This document shows, one piece after another, positions 21,901 through 32,407 of a stretch of DNA of 64,000 bases. Origin of the DNA: Halictus rubicundus (Eukaryota > Arthropoda > Insecta > Hymenoptera > Halictidae); NCBI RefSeq assembly GCF_050948215.1, contig NC_135158.1, positions 2,341,822 through 2,405,821 of the forward strand, read 5' to 3'. The notes under the pieces are model-generated. The model was not told where the DNA came from. It did not search any database and saw nothing but the letters and a program-made list of their open reading frames with translations. Every line of letters begins with the position of its first letter. Within the stretch, counting starts at the first letter, position 1. The position numbers were made by a program, and so were the translations under genes.

Positions 21901-24057
21901 AGAGAGGCTCCTTTGAAGCTCACGCAGCCTGCAGGCGGTGTGCAAGCCTCCCACACGCGGACGCCGTGCAAGAGAGCTTGCAGCATCCATTAAAATCAAT
22001 ACCGACGGCGTGGTTGGCGCGAAAATCAAGAAGGACGAGGCTCCGACTCGCGGCGCACGCAGGCGCACCGAGTGCAGCCGCGTTCCGTGACACGTACTAT
22101 TTGTTTTCTTCCCCCTCAGACCCAGTTTCCCTCGAGGAATTTGCATGATTGCGCTCAGGGTGCGCGAGAACCCGGAATCGACCTGTGCCCGGCAACCTTT
22201 CCGAAATTCGCAATCCAACCTCAAACACACCGAACACATTTCCTAATCTTGCAATCGCGAACCGAAGATCGAGCCGATCCGAGAGCCACCATTTCGAAAT
22301 TCGCACTCCATCTCAACTCCTTAGCACCTTCCTGGTTTAACGATCGACCCGTTCTAAGCAACTTTTTCGAAATTCGCGATCCTACGACCTCGAATCCGCC
22401 GACCTTCCACAGTACTAACCCTCGAACACACTTTTCTGATTTGCTAATCGAGACCCTCGAACTGAAGATCCGTACTTCCGGTTGCGAACTGCCAAGACGG
22501 ACCTCCAGCAATCGTGTCAAAAATTTGCACTCTTGCAATTTGAAGGCCGCTGAAGTTCCAAGCTACCTGTTCGAAACAACCCTTTGGAAATTGACACTCT
22601 GATAAGGCCTAGACTCGGACTGCGGACCATTCGATATTTAGGACCGTTCACTGATTTATTTATCTTGTGGACACGTTAATTTGTTCTACCGTTTCTAGCG
22701 CTTCTAATGTTCGTTTAACTAATTCGCCAGAAATTGAAGAATTGAAAGACGATTTCGCTACACTGGATCAAAATAGTCCCAGACTGTGTCGTCGGAGGGT
22801 TGATACGATTGGGAGCGTAAATCCATCGAGCTCGCAGGCTTCCAACCTCCCAACGCACTCCTAGCGTACCAATCGTTTAGTCATTTCTCTCGAAATCAAC
22901 ATGTTCCAAACAACCATCCGAAACTTCGTCGATCATCCAAGCCTCGGACACCTTCCTGGTTGACTAATCATTCGATCGCGGGTCTCGCTGTGAAGATCGA
23001 GCTGCCCCAAGCACTGACCTATCTCATCGTCCCAAAACTCCACACTCCGGCCATCTTAAATCCGTCGAGCACACAGGCTTCCAACCCTCGAACACCTTTT
23101 CACGTTGTGCTAATCGCGAGTCTCGAAGTCAAGATCGACAACTTTCGATCGTAGTAGCAGGTTATCGTATCGGCGAGCCTCCGACTCGAGCGAATCGATG
23201 ACAGGCAACGATCTCGGGCCGCCTCCTATTCAATGACGATGACAGTGACAAGTGTTTACCCTCCGGAAGGTTCCGGGGAGGGTAGTGTTTCACCGCTCGG
23301 TATCGAGCGAGAGGAACACGCGTCCGCCTTCGATCGTCCTTGTTTCCTTCGCGAGGAGGAAACAAGACAACGGTGTTCCTCCTGCCGCGAAAGGGCGTGC
23401 GTATCGATTGCGGGATAGACACACAACCTGGTCTGGGTTAGGCGAGAAGCTCGAGCCGAGGTTGTCCTCGGTATTCGTCTCCTTGGTAGCTCCGCGACAA
23501 ACAACAACAACGTCCCCGGAAGAAAAGAAAGAAATCGTCGTATCCTCGTCATACCAAACCGATTCTAGACCTAGCGAACGGTCCGCGGGTACACTCCGCG
23601 GCACTCCTTGTCGGGCAAGCGTGTCAACAACCCTCGAAACCTCCTCGTCCCAATTCCCGAGCCCGTCGAAACCTGGCGCCCGAGCCTACGGTGATGGCTC
23701 TCGTTCCGTCCGCGCACTGGGAGTCGCAGGGGTCACAGGATTCCATGGTCCTTCCGAGACACCTTCCGAGTCTCGTTGAACGGCGCCGAGCTATTCCCAA
23801 CGGGACTCACCAGCAGTGATGTTCTCCTCGAAGTAGTCGTCCTCGTCGTCGTAGACATCGGCGTCGTCGTCGTCGTCGTCGCTGTGGCTACTGGCTAGGC
23901 TGGGGCCGCGCAGGTTATCACCTGCGAGCTGTTGCCGGGTTGCCGGCCGATCTAACGCGGCGCAACCGACGCGGATGGACACCAGGAAGACGAGGCAGAT
24001 CAGCAGGAGCCAGGAACGGCAGCAGGTCAGTCTCAGGGCGGAGGGAAGTGCGCTCAT
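8124..24057 (-). CDS. Unrecognised single-pass membrane protein with two Cys-rich modules and a long cytoplasmic tail
   Basis: Seven exons from the right: 24057-23811, 19181-19038, 18176-18015, 17589-17413, 14830-14684, 8681-8422, 8306-8124; 439 residues. The first five introns are all phase 1, the sixth is phase 0. Residues 1-34 form a signal peptide (core LLLICLVFLVSI). A run of Asp/Glu follows (about 60-78) with an NIT glycosylation site. Exons 2 and 3 each encode one Cys-rich module of about 50 residues (GSPCDDSCNPELLHVVC...CECEKFHP and GEQCFYRATC...CDCENGYHKV), similar in spacing to EB or degenerate EGF modules. About 193-216 is a membrane helix. The tail holds a Ser/Arg-rich part, a charged E/K/R/Q helix ending in poly-Gln (about 317-349) and a Thr-rich end. 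I do not recognise the family. A cell-surface receptor or adhesion role is inference from architecture and from its place beside the Nimrod genes. Confidence 0.7.
9064..9162. mobile_element. Small inverted-repeat element (MITE-like)
   Basis: The left end ta-cagttgcgaacaaacgt and the right end, read on the other strand, ta-cggtcacgaacggaagt match, and both continue into TATTGACAC and a shared GTGAAAC/ATGAAAC. The arms are about 35 bases with a short loop, and TA flanks both ends. This is the layout of a non-autonomous Tc1/mariner-type element. Confidence 0.6.
11486..11666 (-). mobile_element. 180-bp inverted-repeat element, copy 1 (reverse)
   Basis: Ends are CAGTGATTTCTCGATAT and, on the other strand, CAGTGAATTCTCGATAT. 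The core carries a GC-rich dyad around ggggtataccccg. Two further copies lie at 47050-47246 and 51641-51807 in the opposite orientation. Confidence 0.7.
12180..12800. repeat. Degenerate tandem array of about 55-bp purine/pyrimidine units
   Basis: About eleven diverged copies of a unit built from aaatcgcgaagctttttt, then ctttcgaaagggggga, then agagaaaaatcggggg. It contains a (TTC)n run at 12241-12267. Open frames across it are low-complexity Lys/Arg/Phe strings and are not proteins. Confidence 0.75.
12800..13117 (+). promoter_or_regulatory. Possible transcription start region and non-coding 5' exon
   Basis: A CpG-rich stretch of ordinary UTR-like composition ends in cctttcgag followed by gtaagagg, a strong donor on the plus strand, opposite to the host gene. 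It includes a GCCATCTTG box near 12935. I find no plus-strand coding exon downstream within the window, so this may be a non-coding RNA exon or chance. Confidence 0.25.
14433..14480. repeat. (TG)n microsatellite
   Basis: Nearly pure TG dinucleotides, with a few interrupted units on the left. Confidence 0.95.
14831..17412 (-). other. Intron 4 of the unrecognised membrane-protein gene
   Basis: 2.6 kb without coding signal. It contains a long-arm inverted-repeat element at 15247-15805 and a perfect 9-bp-arm hairpin at 16538-16559. Confidence 0.65.
15247..15805. mobile_element. Fold-back / MITE-like element with about 200-bp terminal inverted repeats
   Basis: The left end CACTGCCGGGCAAAATTAAA and the right end read backwards CAGTGGTGTGCAAAATCAAA start arms that stay similar for about 200 bp (shared cgtcgtagaatattcgttct and, near the inner edge, taacgggtg). 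TA flanks both ends. The centre of about 150 bp has no open frame, so it cannot encode its own transposase. Confidence 0.75.
17590..18014 (-). other. Intron 3 of the unrecognised membrane-protein gene
   Basis: 425 bp, AT/GC mixed, no repeats or coding signal noticed. Confidence 0.65.
18177..19037 (-). other. Intron 2 of the unrecognised membrane-protein gene
   Basis: 861 bp, no coding signal. It holds a (TC)n microsatellite at 18927-18958. Confidence 0.65.
18927..18958. repeat. (TC)n microsatellite
   Basis: Pure TC dinucleotides inside a pyrimidine-rich stretch that begins near 18850. Confidence 0.9.
20750..21450. repeat. Degenerate tandem repeat, unit about 165 bp
   Basis: Phrases such as ctaccccatcggaatcgaac, aaatataacacgaacca and gttggtcact recur at roughly 165-bp spacing with heavy divergence. 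A plus-strand open frame covering it is a by-product. Confidence 0.6.
22190..23130. repeat. Degenerate tandem repeat around 'cgaaattcgca'
   Basis: The phrase cgaaattcgca/gat recurs near 22201, 22293 and 22367. Related strings (tccaaccctcgaacac, ctaatcgcgag) recur to 23120. Units are about 75-115 bp and strongly diverged. Confidence 0.5.
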
Positions 24058-25459
24058 CGCCCCCGCGGCGCGAGTCAACCCCCGAAACCGACCACCGGCG
24101 GCGCATCGACATCCTTCCCCGTCACCTGCCCCCCTACTCCCCCCCTCCCGCCCTCCAGAACGCCTTCTCGCCCTCTAGGCGTTTCGCGAGCGACTCTCCT
24201 CCGATTGGCAATCTCTTCGGGCACGCTGCGTGCGACAGAATTTCTTTTTTTTTTTGTCTTTTTCTAATCACCGGACGAATCACTCAGTCCCGAGGCATAC
24301 CGCCGATTTCTTCGACACTCGATGATCGACGTGGACCCGCCGGCCCCTTCGGTCAGCCGACGACTCTGCACGCAGGTCGTCCTTAACCCCTTGCACTACA
24401 ACAGCGAGGTGTGATCAGGAATTTCTACCAAAGCTGTCGATGCTGGTGGCTTGGGAGTTGGTACTCGGCAGGTGCAAAAACAAGGGAGCTCTCATCGGCT
24501 TTGATCGGTTCGATTTCCTTTGATCCCTTTGATACTCGATCGTCGTTGCGGGTGATCGTCAGGGCTGCTTGCTACGTGGCTTTGCGGGAACGCCGTACTT
24601 AACCCTTTGCGGGCCTGTGCGGCCAGGGAGACCGGACGTTATATGTTGTTCTACGGTCCAACAAGTTCTACATCGAATGATACTCGGTATCGCACTCGAG
24701 ATTGTACTACAGCAGTATTTCCACTAGTGTCATTATTCTATACTTTGTGTATGGCTGAATCGCGAGGGAGTCAACTTCGAGTAACAGGAAATTACCGTGG
24801 TCCGCAAAGGGTCAATATTCCGGAGAGTCCACTAGAAAAAGAGCTACTTAGCAATCTGTAACATCGCATCAGAATTTCTAGCAGCTACGCCTCAGAAAGG
24901 TTTCGTTCGTTCGCGATACTGCTAATAAAGAGCAAGAAATTAGTAATGGAGTTGAATAAATCAGTAATGGAGGGCAATAGAGGACAGCTCAAAATTCTTG
25001 AAAATTGATGCCCTCCATTTTGTCTCTTTTCTCGGTTTTTCCTCTTTTCTGGACGCCTCGTCGGGCCAACTCCCGAGCTCCCAGCTACTGGCTCGTTGAC
25101 GAATAACCACTCACGGTGCAACCATTCAAGACCTGAGCCGGACTCGCCCGAGAACAGAGTCCCGACCCGTCTCACGACCCGTCCAAGGCGGGTATCGCCT
25201 GCACACGCGCAAGATGACTACTCAACGAGGACTAACTCTCTCTCTTTCCCGGTCGTGAGCGCGCGCGGCGGACAGCGTTCTCTGCCCGATGCTCCCCGTT
25301 CACTGACGCCTTCCTTCCGTTAGCCGGTCGACCACCGTTGCCGCAGCTGCGCGATATGCCAACCCCCGTTCACCCCCTTCGCTTCGACACCCTTCCCTCG
25401 TTCGTTCTAGCCACCCGTCGATCCAGATCGCGGCTCTGCTAGCCTTCTCGTCGCGGACA

Positions 25460-26690
25460 TACTCTTGGAACTGTGTTTCCCATCTTTGTCAAGAGACACC
25501 TTCGACATAGACACACCTCGGTATGGCATGTTAGGTGTCTTCGATGTAGATCAAGGTCGAATCTTTGGGGTCAGCTACGACGTGACATGGCAGCTCTATC
25601 TTTGTCCTCTTCAAGGATTAACACTGGGACTAGGATTGCTACCTTTGTCGAAAGACACCTTTGACATATAAACCACCTGGGTGTATGGTGTCGTAGGTGC
25701 ATCTTCGATGTCAAGGTTCAGTGTTTGGGGTCAGCTACGAAGTGATATGGCAGCACTATCTGCGTTCTCTTCAAGTATTAACACTGGGACTAGGATTGCT
25801 ACCTTTGTCGAAAGACACCTTTGACATATAAACCACCTGGGTGTATGGTGTCGTAGGTGCATCTTCGATGTCAAGGTTCAGTGTTTGGGGTCAGCTACGA
25901 AGTGATATGGCAGCACTATCTGCGTTCTCTTCAAGTATTAACACTGGGACTAGGATTGCTACCTTTGTCGAAAGACACCTTTGACATATAAACCACCTGG
26001 GTGTATGGTGTCGTAGGTGCATCTTCGATGTCAAGGTTCAGTGTTTGGGGTCAGCTACGAAGTGATATGGCAGCACTATCTGCGTTCTCTTCAAGAATTA
26101 ACACTGGGACTAGGATTGCTACCTTTGTCGAAAGACACCTTTGACATATAAACCACCTGGGTGTATGGTGTCGTAGGTGCATCTTCGATGTCAAGGTTCA
26201 GTGTTTGGGGTCAGCTACGAAGTGATATGGCAGCACTATCTGCGTTCTCTTCAAGAATTAACACTGGGACTAGGATTGCTACCTTTGTCGAAAGACACCT
26301 TTGACGTATAGACTAGCTGGGTATGGTGTGTTAGGTGTACCTCCGATGTCAAGGTTCAGTGTTTGGGGTCAGCTACGAAGTGATATGGCAGCACTATCTG
26401 CGTTCTCTTCAAGAATTAACACTGGGACTAGGATTGCTACCTTTGTCGAAAGACACCTTTGATGTATAGACTAGCTGGGTATGGTGTGTTAGGTGTACCT
26501 CCGATGTCAAGGTTCAGTGTTTGGGGTCAGCTACGAAGTGACATGGCAGCTCTATCTGCGTCCTCTTCAAGGATTAACACCAGGATTGCTATCTTTGTTA
26601 AAAGACACCTTTGGCATAGACTAATTGATGAAGACTAGGACTAAGATTGCCACCCTTGTCGATTAATACATGAGAAAATAATATTGGAGA
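25460..26690. repeat. 160-bp minisatellite, about 7.5 copies
   Basis: The phrase acactgggactaggattgct begins at 25621, 25781, 25941, 26101 and 26261 (exact 160-bp steps) and again at 26419, with shorter edge copies. The central copies are almost identical, and the flanking copies are more diverged. Confidence 0.95.
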
Positions 26691-27507
26691 TAACCGAGCA
26701 TATCACAAATTGCAAGTGGTTAGATCAACCATTAAGGCTTCACGTAGCAACGTCTATGTTGGTCCTAGGAAACGGAGAAGAGGCTGGAAGGATCTCGATA
26801 GATGTGGTCTATCGGGGGTTGTTCTGGTAGGTTTTGAGGGTGCATGCGTGAAGATCGTTCGACGGTTGCACTTCGCAGAATGGAAGGGGTAATGGAGGTT
26901 CGTGCATCGCGACCGAAGTAGTCGTTTGGCTTCGGTTGACGCTGCGCTGCAGCGTAGGACACATGCACCGCGATTCTTGATTATGTATCGATTTCGAGCA
27001 GGAACGTGTGCGATTGAATACAGCCGGTGCGCCACGTAGAGGAATCTTTCAACGTGCGAGCACAGTGAAACGGATTGGCCGCTCGCTTTTCAATTTAGTT
27101 CAGAAAATGATCGGCAGCTTCCAGAGTATCGCGAGCAATAATCGCGTCGCGGATGCGGGGCGCCGCGGTTTTCTCCATATCCAGTATTTTGTAATTGGTA
27201 CAGAACATTTTTATCTTGCACGCAGATCCGCAGACTAATTATGACCGAGCTTATTTCGACCCAGAGTTACGAGTCCATCTAAACTAATCAATTCCGTATC
27301 GCCATTTTTATTAGATCAAATGAAAAGACCAGAATTGATTTGAAAGGTGTGTAGGTTGAAAGATGTGTGAAATAAAAATTTGAATGGATCCAACTGTGTC
27401 GGAATGTATATGGGTACATGGAAATTCAAAATGGCCGACCAAGGAGGTTCCTCCTTACCGTCAGTCTATTACAATCCACTCGGGATGTCGAAGAATATAT
27501 TAAATCA

Positions 27508-27513
27508 TTTATT
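27508..27513 (-). terminator. Polyadenylation signal of the NimC-type gene
   Basis: AATAAA on the minus strand, 57 bases after the stop codon at 27570. Confidence 0.65.
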
Positions 27514-27569
27514 AAGAATCGTAACGATAACATCTATGTAAGGAACAATGTAATAAGTTAACGTTAATC

Positions 27570-30500
27570 CTAGAGATTGTTGTCCTCCTCGGGCAGCAAA
27601 GAAGTTCTGCTCCGTAGCGACGCTTCTGGTATGTCTCCTGTGGAAAATCAACGAATTATTTCTGTAATACGGCAACTCTTTTACGGTTAATAATAGAACG
27701 AGAATAATCACCGATAGACAAGCTCCCCGATCTGTGCTTTCGTATCAACAGAACAGTTACAGCGATGGCCGCCACGGCGACCGCCACGATTCCCAGAATT
27801 CCCACCATGGTGACGTAATTTGGCAATTTGGAACGTTGCTCGGAGATCGTGTAGCAGGGCGAGTCTGAAAGACACGACGCTGGAAGTGAAATGTTCAATT
27901 ACAAACCAAACAAACGAGATATCCTCACCTGTGCTCATGAGACACGCAATGGTATCGTTATCATCAGTTCCATTCGACCTGTGGAAACACAGAGTCTCGT
28001 TGCTGATCTCGTTCCAGCAATTATGGTAGCATGACGGACTGCTGGAGAACACGCTGACAATGGTATCGTTCACGCTGGTGGCCACGGTCGTTCTGCGAAA
28101 TCCCGACAGAGTTCGTAGAAATTAAAAAAGATTCGATGCAGATTGCGAATTCTTGTTTCACTCTCAACCGATTGGAGTCTCTAGATTCTATGAAATATTT
28201 CCGGAGATTGATACATTACTCGCGTTTATTAAAAATTCCGCTAACGTTCCTTGTTACGTTCGCTCAGACGGAAAGTATCAAAACGTTGTCGTTTAATCCG
28301 TTTGCACACCGACGTGTGTCGAGTGCGACTCGACGGAAATTTTATTCGCAGCGACTCTTATGTCGAGTGCGACTTGACATTTTTAATCCTTTGGGGACGA
28401 GCGTCGATATACTGACGACATCAGGAATATAAATCTCGTTACTGAAGCTGCAACCGCGTAATTCAACGCGCGTAATAACGGAACAGTGCATATTGCTCGT
28501 TTTCTCGATTATTTAATACCGAACACACATAATCTGGATCACTGAGAAAAAGATTCTTTAGGCAATCCGAGCCCGGAAATAATTTGATTACCGACGTGAT
28601 TACGCGAAGCACTTGAAACTAAACGGGAATTGCTACAAAGAGAATTCGAAAAGAAATTCAGGATGCAATTCAGGATGTTAATTAACCTGGATGACACTCA
28701 CGCATTCAGGTGCTCGTTGTCCCGAGGAACATGAACGACGCAGAAGGCTGGCAAGTGACATCTGAGCCCGTCCCATCCGTAGAAGCACTCGCAGGATGCG
28801 TTTTCCGTGACGCACAGTCCTCGATCGTTGCAGTTGTCCTCGCAGGCGCTGACGCAGCCGGTGTCGTTGTCTTTCTTGACGAACCCGACGTCGCAACGGC
28901 AATCGCCAGGCGAGACGCACCTGCCGTTGTCGCAGTTGCCGCAGTCGGGCACGCACACCTGTTTCGCATCGCGCACGACGAGCATGTGCCCGTCTGCGCA
29001 CTCGCAGACGCCGGGCGCAACGCAGCTGCCATTCGTGCAGGACTCGCAGACAGGTGTGCATCGCTCGTCGTCGTCCTTCTCGAACCCGGGGTCGCAGGTG
29101 CACTGGTTCGGCGCCTCGCAGGTGCCGTTCGCGCAGTCGAACGCGCACACCGGCTCGCAGGTGAACTTCGCCGGGTTCTCGACGTATCTGTCAACAATTT
29201 ATCATTGAACTAACAAGACTCGATCGGGGCGCTCAAATTAATTCGTCGAGTCCGCAACGTAATTGTAAGAAATTATTATCAACGCAGGTTAAGGGCCTAC
29301 AGTAAATTCCTTGGAAACCGAGTACCTGTGGCCGTCCTTGCACCTGCAGGTGTCAGGCGCCACGCAGACCCCGTTCTCCCCGCATGACTTAACGCATTTC
29401 GGCATGCATCCTAATCCATCCTTCATTTCGTAGCCTTTATTGCAACTGCACTTGTTAGGCGCGACGCAGGTACCGAACTCGCAGGGGTCATCGCAGATCG
29501 GAGTGCACGCCACTGTACTGTTCGGGCTGAGCAGGTAGCCCTCGTGGCAGATGCAGTTGTTCGGCGCGACGCAGGTGCCGTTCCCGCAGGGAATTTGACA
29601 AACAGGTGCGCATACGTGCACATACACGGAAGGCTCGTGTCCGTCGTGGCACTCGCAGGTGTACGGACGCGAGCACTCGCCGTGCTCGCAAGGCGGGTCG
29701 CAGACGGGCACGCAGTGCGTGCGGTTCACAGGTGTGTAGTCTCGAAGGCATTCGCAGACACCTGGCATCGTGCAGTCGCCGTTTGTGCATCCCCCGGTAC
29801 ACACTGGAATGCACTCCCCACTGCCGTCGTCCTGCGACATAGTTACATTTCCTGGTAGTAATCGAATTCTTTTGGAAAGAAATAATCTCCGATCTTCGAA
29901 TTACGTTCTACGTTCGTTCGATCTAGAAAAAACTGTGCAAGAATGCGCGAATAATTAATTGTTTCGCGAATTACCATTTCGTACCCGTCGATGCATGTGC
30001 ACCTATTGGGCTCGGTGCATTCCTGGTAGGATCCGCAGTTGTTGCACATGGGCTGGCAGACGTGTTTCATGGTCTCGTCGCCGTTGAAGTAGTACCCGTC
30101 GTGGCAGGTGCATTCGCTGGGAGAAGTGCAGTTCCCGTTGACGCAGGCGTTCTCGCAGAGGGGCTCGCAACGGAACTCCGAGTCCTCGGCTTTCCCGTAG
30201 CCGTCGTCGCACCTGCAGGTCTCCGGTGCGATGCAGGTGCCCTTCAGACACGGCTGGGAGCAGATCGGCTCGCAGACGTACGGATAGCTCAGCTGGTAGC
30301 CTGGGTCGCAGGCGCAGGTGTTCGGTCCCACGCACGCGCCGTTCAAACAATCCTGATCGCACTTGGGCTCGCACGCGAACGGGTTCTCGGGGTGTCTCTC
30401 GTAGCCCGGCTCGCAGGTGCACACGTTCGGCAACGTGCACACGGCGTTCACGCAGGTGGAATTGCAAATCGGCTTGCAAGTCTGCGGAGAATTCGTTGCC

Positions 30501-32035
30501 AAGGTATTTCAAACGAACAGATACAGCAACGAAGCAACAAAATTTTAGGAACATTGGAACGAATGTCTGACAGAAAGCCGTGCGTTACACGTTTTCCGAA
30601 ATGGAATTTACCATGCAATTTCCATGTTACTCAAAATGTTACACTAGTCTTCGTTGTTACACGGAGCAATGTTTCCACGCTTTCTTCTTTTACAAAATGC
30701 AATATACGTCCTTTTACTAGACATTCGTTTAAGCTTTGTTTCGACTCCAAATATTTACTGCTGGCAACGGACCGTTCGCGCGAGTCAATTTATTCCAAGC
30801 TGTAATGGCGATAATGCAAAGGACAAAGTGCATGCGCTGGAAGAGCATTTGTTTCTGTTGCTAGTAAATTGGTTAGAATCAAAATGAAATTGTGTTGCTT
30901 CGCTCTCGAGGGACCTACGAGACGCATTCTAATCGCGGAAAGGGTGAATGTGTTCTGTAAAACAGCGAATTAGATTGGTAAAAACGCGAGTCTGGTCGGT
31001 GTAAAAGTGCATTTGGCGTGGAAAACCTGTAATTCCTTGTGATGGTAGTAGCCATCGTTGCAGGTGCACACGTCGGGCTCGGTGCAGTGTGCGTTTAGCT
31101 CCTCGCAGTCGCTGCTGCAGATCGGCACGCAATCGGACTCCGACGCGTCCAGCCTGTATCCAGGATCGCACTCGCAGACGTACGGCTTGTTGCATTTGCC
31201 GTGTTCGCACGTGGAGCAAGCGGGCTCGCAGACGTGCTTGCTGTCCGGGGCTTTGTAATGAAATAAATGGCAGGTGCATTCGTTCGGCATGACACATTCC
31301 CCGTTCTCGCAGGGCGGATCGCAGATCGGCTTGCAAACGTCGTACTGGTTCCTTTCGTAGCCAGAGCAGCATTGCTTCACCGTGTTATAGGCGGTGTGAT
31401 ACTAAAACGCCAGAAAATCGCGTCAACGATCGATCGATTCGTGTTCCAGTTCGAACGCTTTACACTTTGTTCCGCGTTTGCACCGTTGCACCGTTCGCTC
31501 CGTTCTCTGTCTTAGTCGTTGAAATGTTTTTGTTAAATACAATGTACCTCCTCTATAATCTCTAGCTAGGTTTCGCAAAAATCTTCTACGAAACCAGTGT
31601 TAAACCGAAGATAATAAGCGATAGTTCGAGTTACATACAGTCTAGAATTGGATCCAAAGAACGGACCAGCGAAAGGATGAAAAATCTTTTCTCCCGATTT
31701 CCCGGTTTGGTCGTGTCGCTTACCTCTGTCCTGTAGTTCCATCGTACCTTAGTGTTGTAAAAAATGCCCCACTTCCTCTCGCGGTACGTCTCGCGATACG
31801 GGACTAAATGCGACCTCATGTAACTGCGAACGTAGTTGGGTATCACGGTATTGAACTCGTTTTATTTTTTTTTTTTTTTTTTTTTTTTGGGATCGGATGG
31901 TGACGCGCGGGATACGATTCGGACTCACCTGACCAGTTTGTCGCAGTTGCCGCTCGAGTAACTGAGCACGAGCAACTTCGAGTTAACGGCGATTTCGAGT
32001 AGAGCAAGAACAACGGCGACCGAAAGGAACCTCAT
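27570..32035 (-). CDS. nimC: Nimrod C-type transmembrane EGF/NIM-repeat receptor
   Basis: Phagocytosis-receptor relative expected on haemocyte surfaces. Nine exons from the right: 32035-31929, 31823-31724, 31401-31027, 30481-29975, 29831-29326, 29187-28702, 28092-27929, 27864-27712, 27637-27570; 821 residues, all phases closing. Signal peptide MRFLSVAVVLALLEIAVNS, then a divergent EMI-like N-terminal segment. The NIM motif CCSGY is at residues 80-84, followed by about 17 repeats of the form CxPxCxxxCxNGxCxxPxxCxCxxGY (85 to about 680). A juxtamembrane stalk (694-766) has four extra cysteines and several N-glycosylation sites. The membrane helix is about 767-789 (VGILGIVAVAVAAIAV). The basic-then-acidic tail is 32 residues and has no tyrosine motif. 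The membrane helix separates it from secreted NimB types. Exact orthology to a named NimC paralogue is uncertain. Confidence 0.91.
28093..28701 (-). other. Intron 6 of the NimC-type gene
   Basis: 609 bp, non-coding. It includes two near-identical 17-bp dyads at 28318-28334 and 28362-28378. Confidence 0.7.
30482..31026 (-). other. Intron 3 of the NimC-type gene
   Basis: 545 bp, non-coding; nothing notable seen. Confidence 0.7.
31402..31723 (-). other. Intron 2 of the NimC-type gene
   Basis: 322 bp, non-coding; nothing notable seen. Confidence 0.7.
31865..31888. repeat. Poly-T tract in intron 1 of the NimC-type gene
   Basis: 24 T in a row on the plus strand (poly-A in the transcript), between exon 1 and exon 2. 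Confidence 0.95.
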
Positions 32036-32240
32036 CTCGAGCGACGTGCTGTTAACCGAACGCCGGGATGACGACTAATTGCACAACGAGCTGTAGCGAA
32101 GCGCTCTTGTCTTCCTGTCCGTGTCTTCTTCAGACGCTAAACAGGAAGTCGAGCGATACCGCTTTTCCGGACAGTCGGGATCCTCCGAACGTCCCGATAA
32201 GAACTCCATATCGCTTGTTTCCATACGTTCTTTTCATTCC

Positions 32241-32246
32241 TTTATT
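32241..32246 (-). terminator. Candidate polyadenylation signal of the NimB-type gene
   Basis: AATAAA on the minus strand, 375 bases after the stop codon and before the next gene begins. Confidence 0.5.
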
Positions 32247-32367
32247 CGTCCATCAACATTACAAAAATTCTATCGACGTCTACCGGCGCCTAGCAGCCCG
32301 TTCACGGTTACTACTTTGCGCCGGACGCGCGCGCGCAACATCGCAATAAATCGCTCCAATAGACAAG

Positions 32368-32405
<38 letters not shown>
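32368..32405. repeat. Compound (TC)n(AC)n microsatellite
   Basis: TC dinucleotides to about 32392, then AC dinucleotides. Confidence 0.9.

Positions 32406-32407
<2 letters not shown>

Larger units (their letters stand above)
19182..23810 (-). other. Intron 1 of the unrecognised membrane-protein gene
   Basis: 4.6 kb. It contains degenerate tandem arrays at about 20750-21450 and 22190-23130. No coding exon could be supported. Confidence 0.6.
24058..27569. other. Intergenic region between the unrecognised gene and the NimC-type gene
   Basis: Both neighbours are on the minus strand. The stretch must hold the promoter of the left gene and the 3' end of the right one. Its main content is a 160-bp minisatellite at 25460-26690. 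GC-rich CpG-dense sequence at 24060-24180 and 25030-25350 could be promoter DNA. No gene is seen. Confidence 0.6.

Noticed and set aside
28710..30805. Long plus-strand open frames (for example 28710-29213, 30062-30805)
   Set aside because: Antisense shadows of NimC exons with Ala/Val/Arg-rich composition and no start context.
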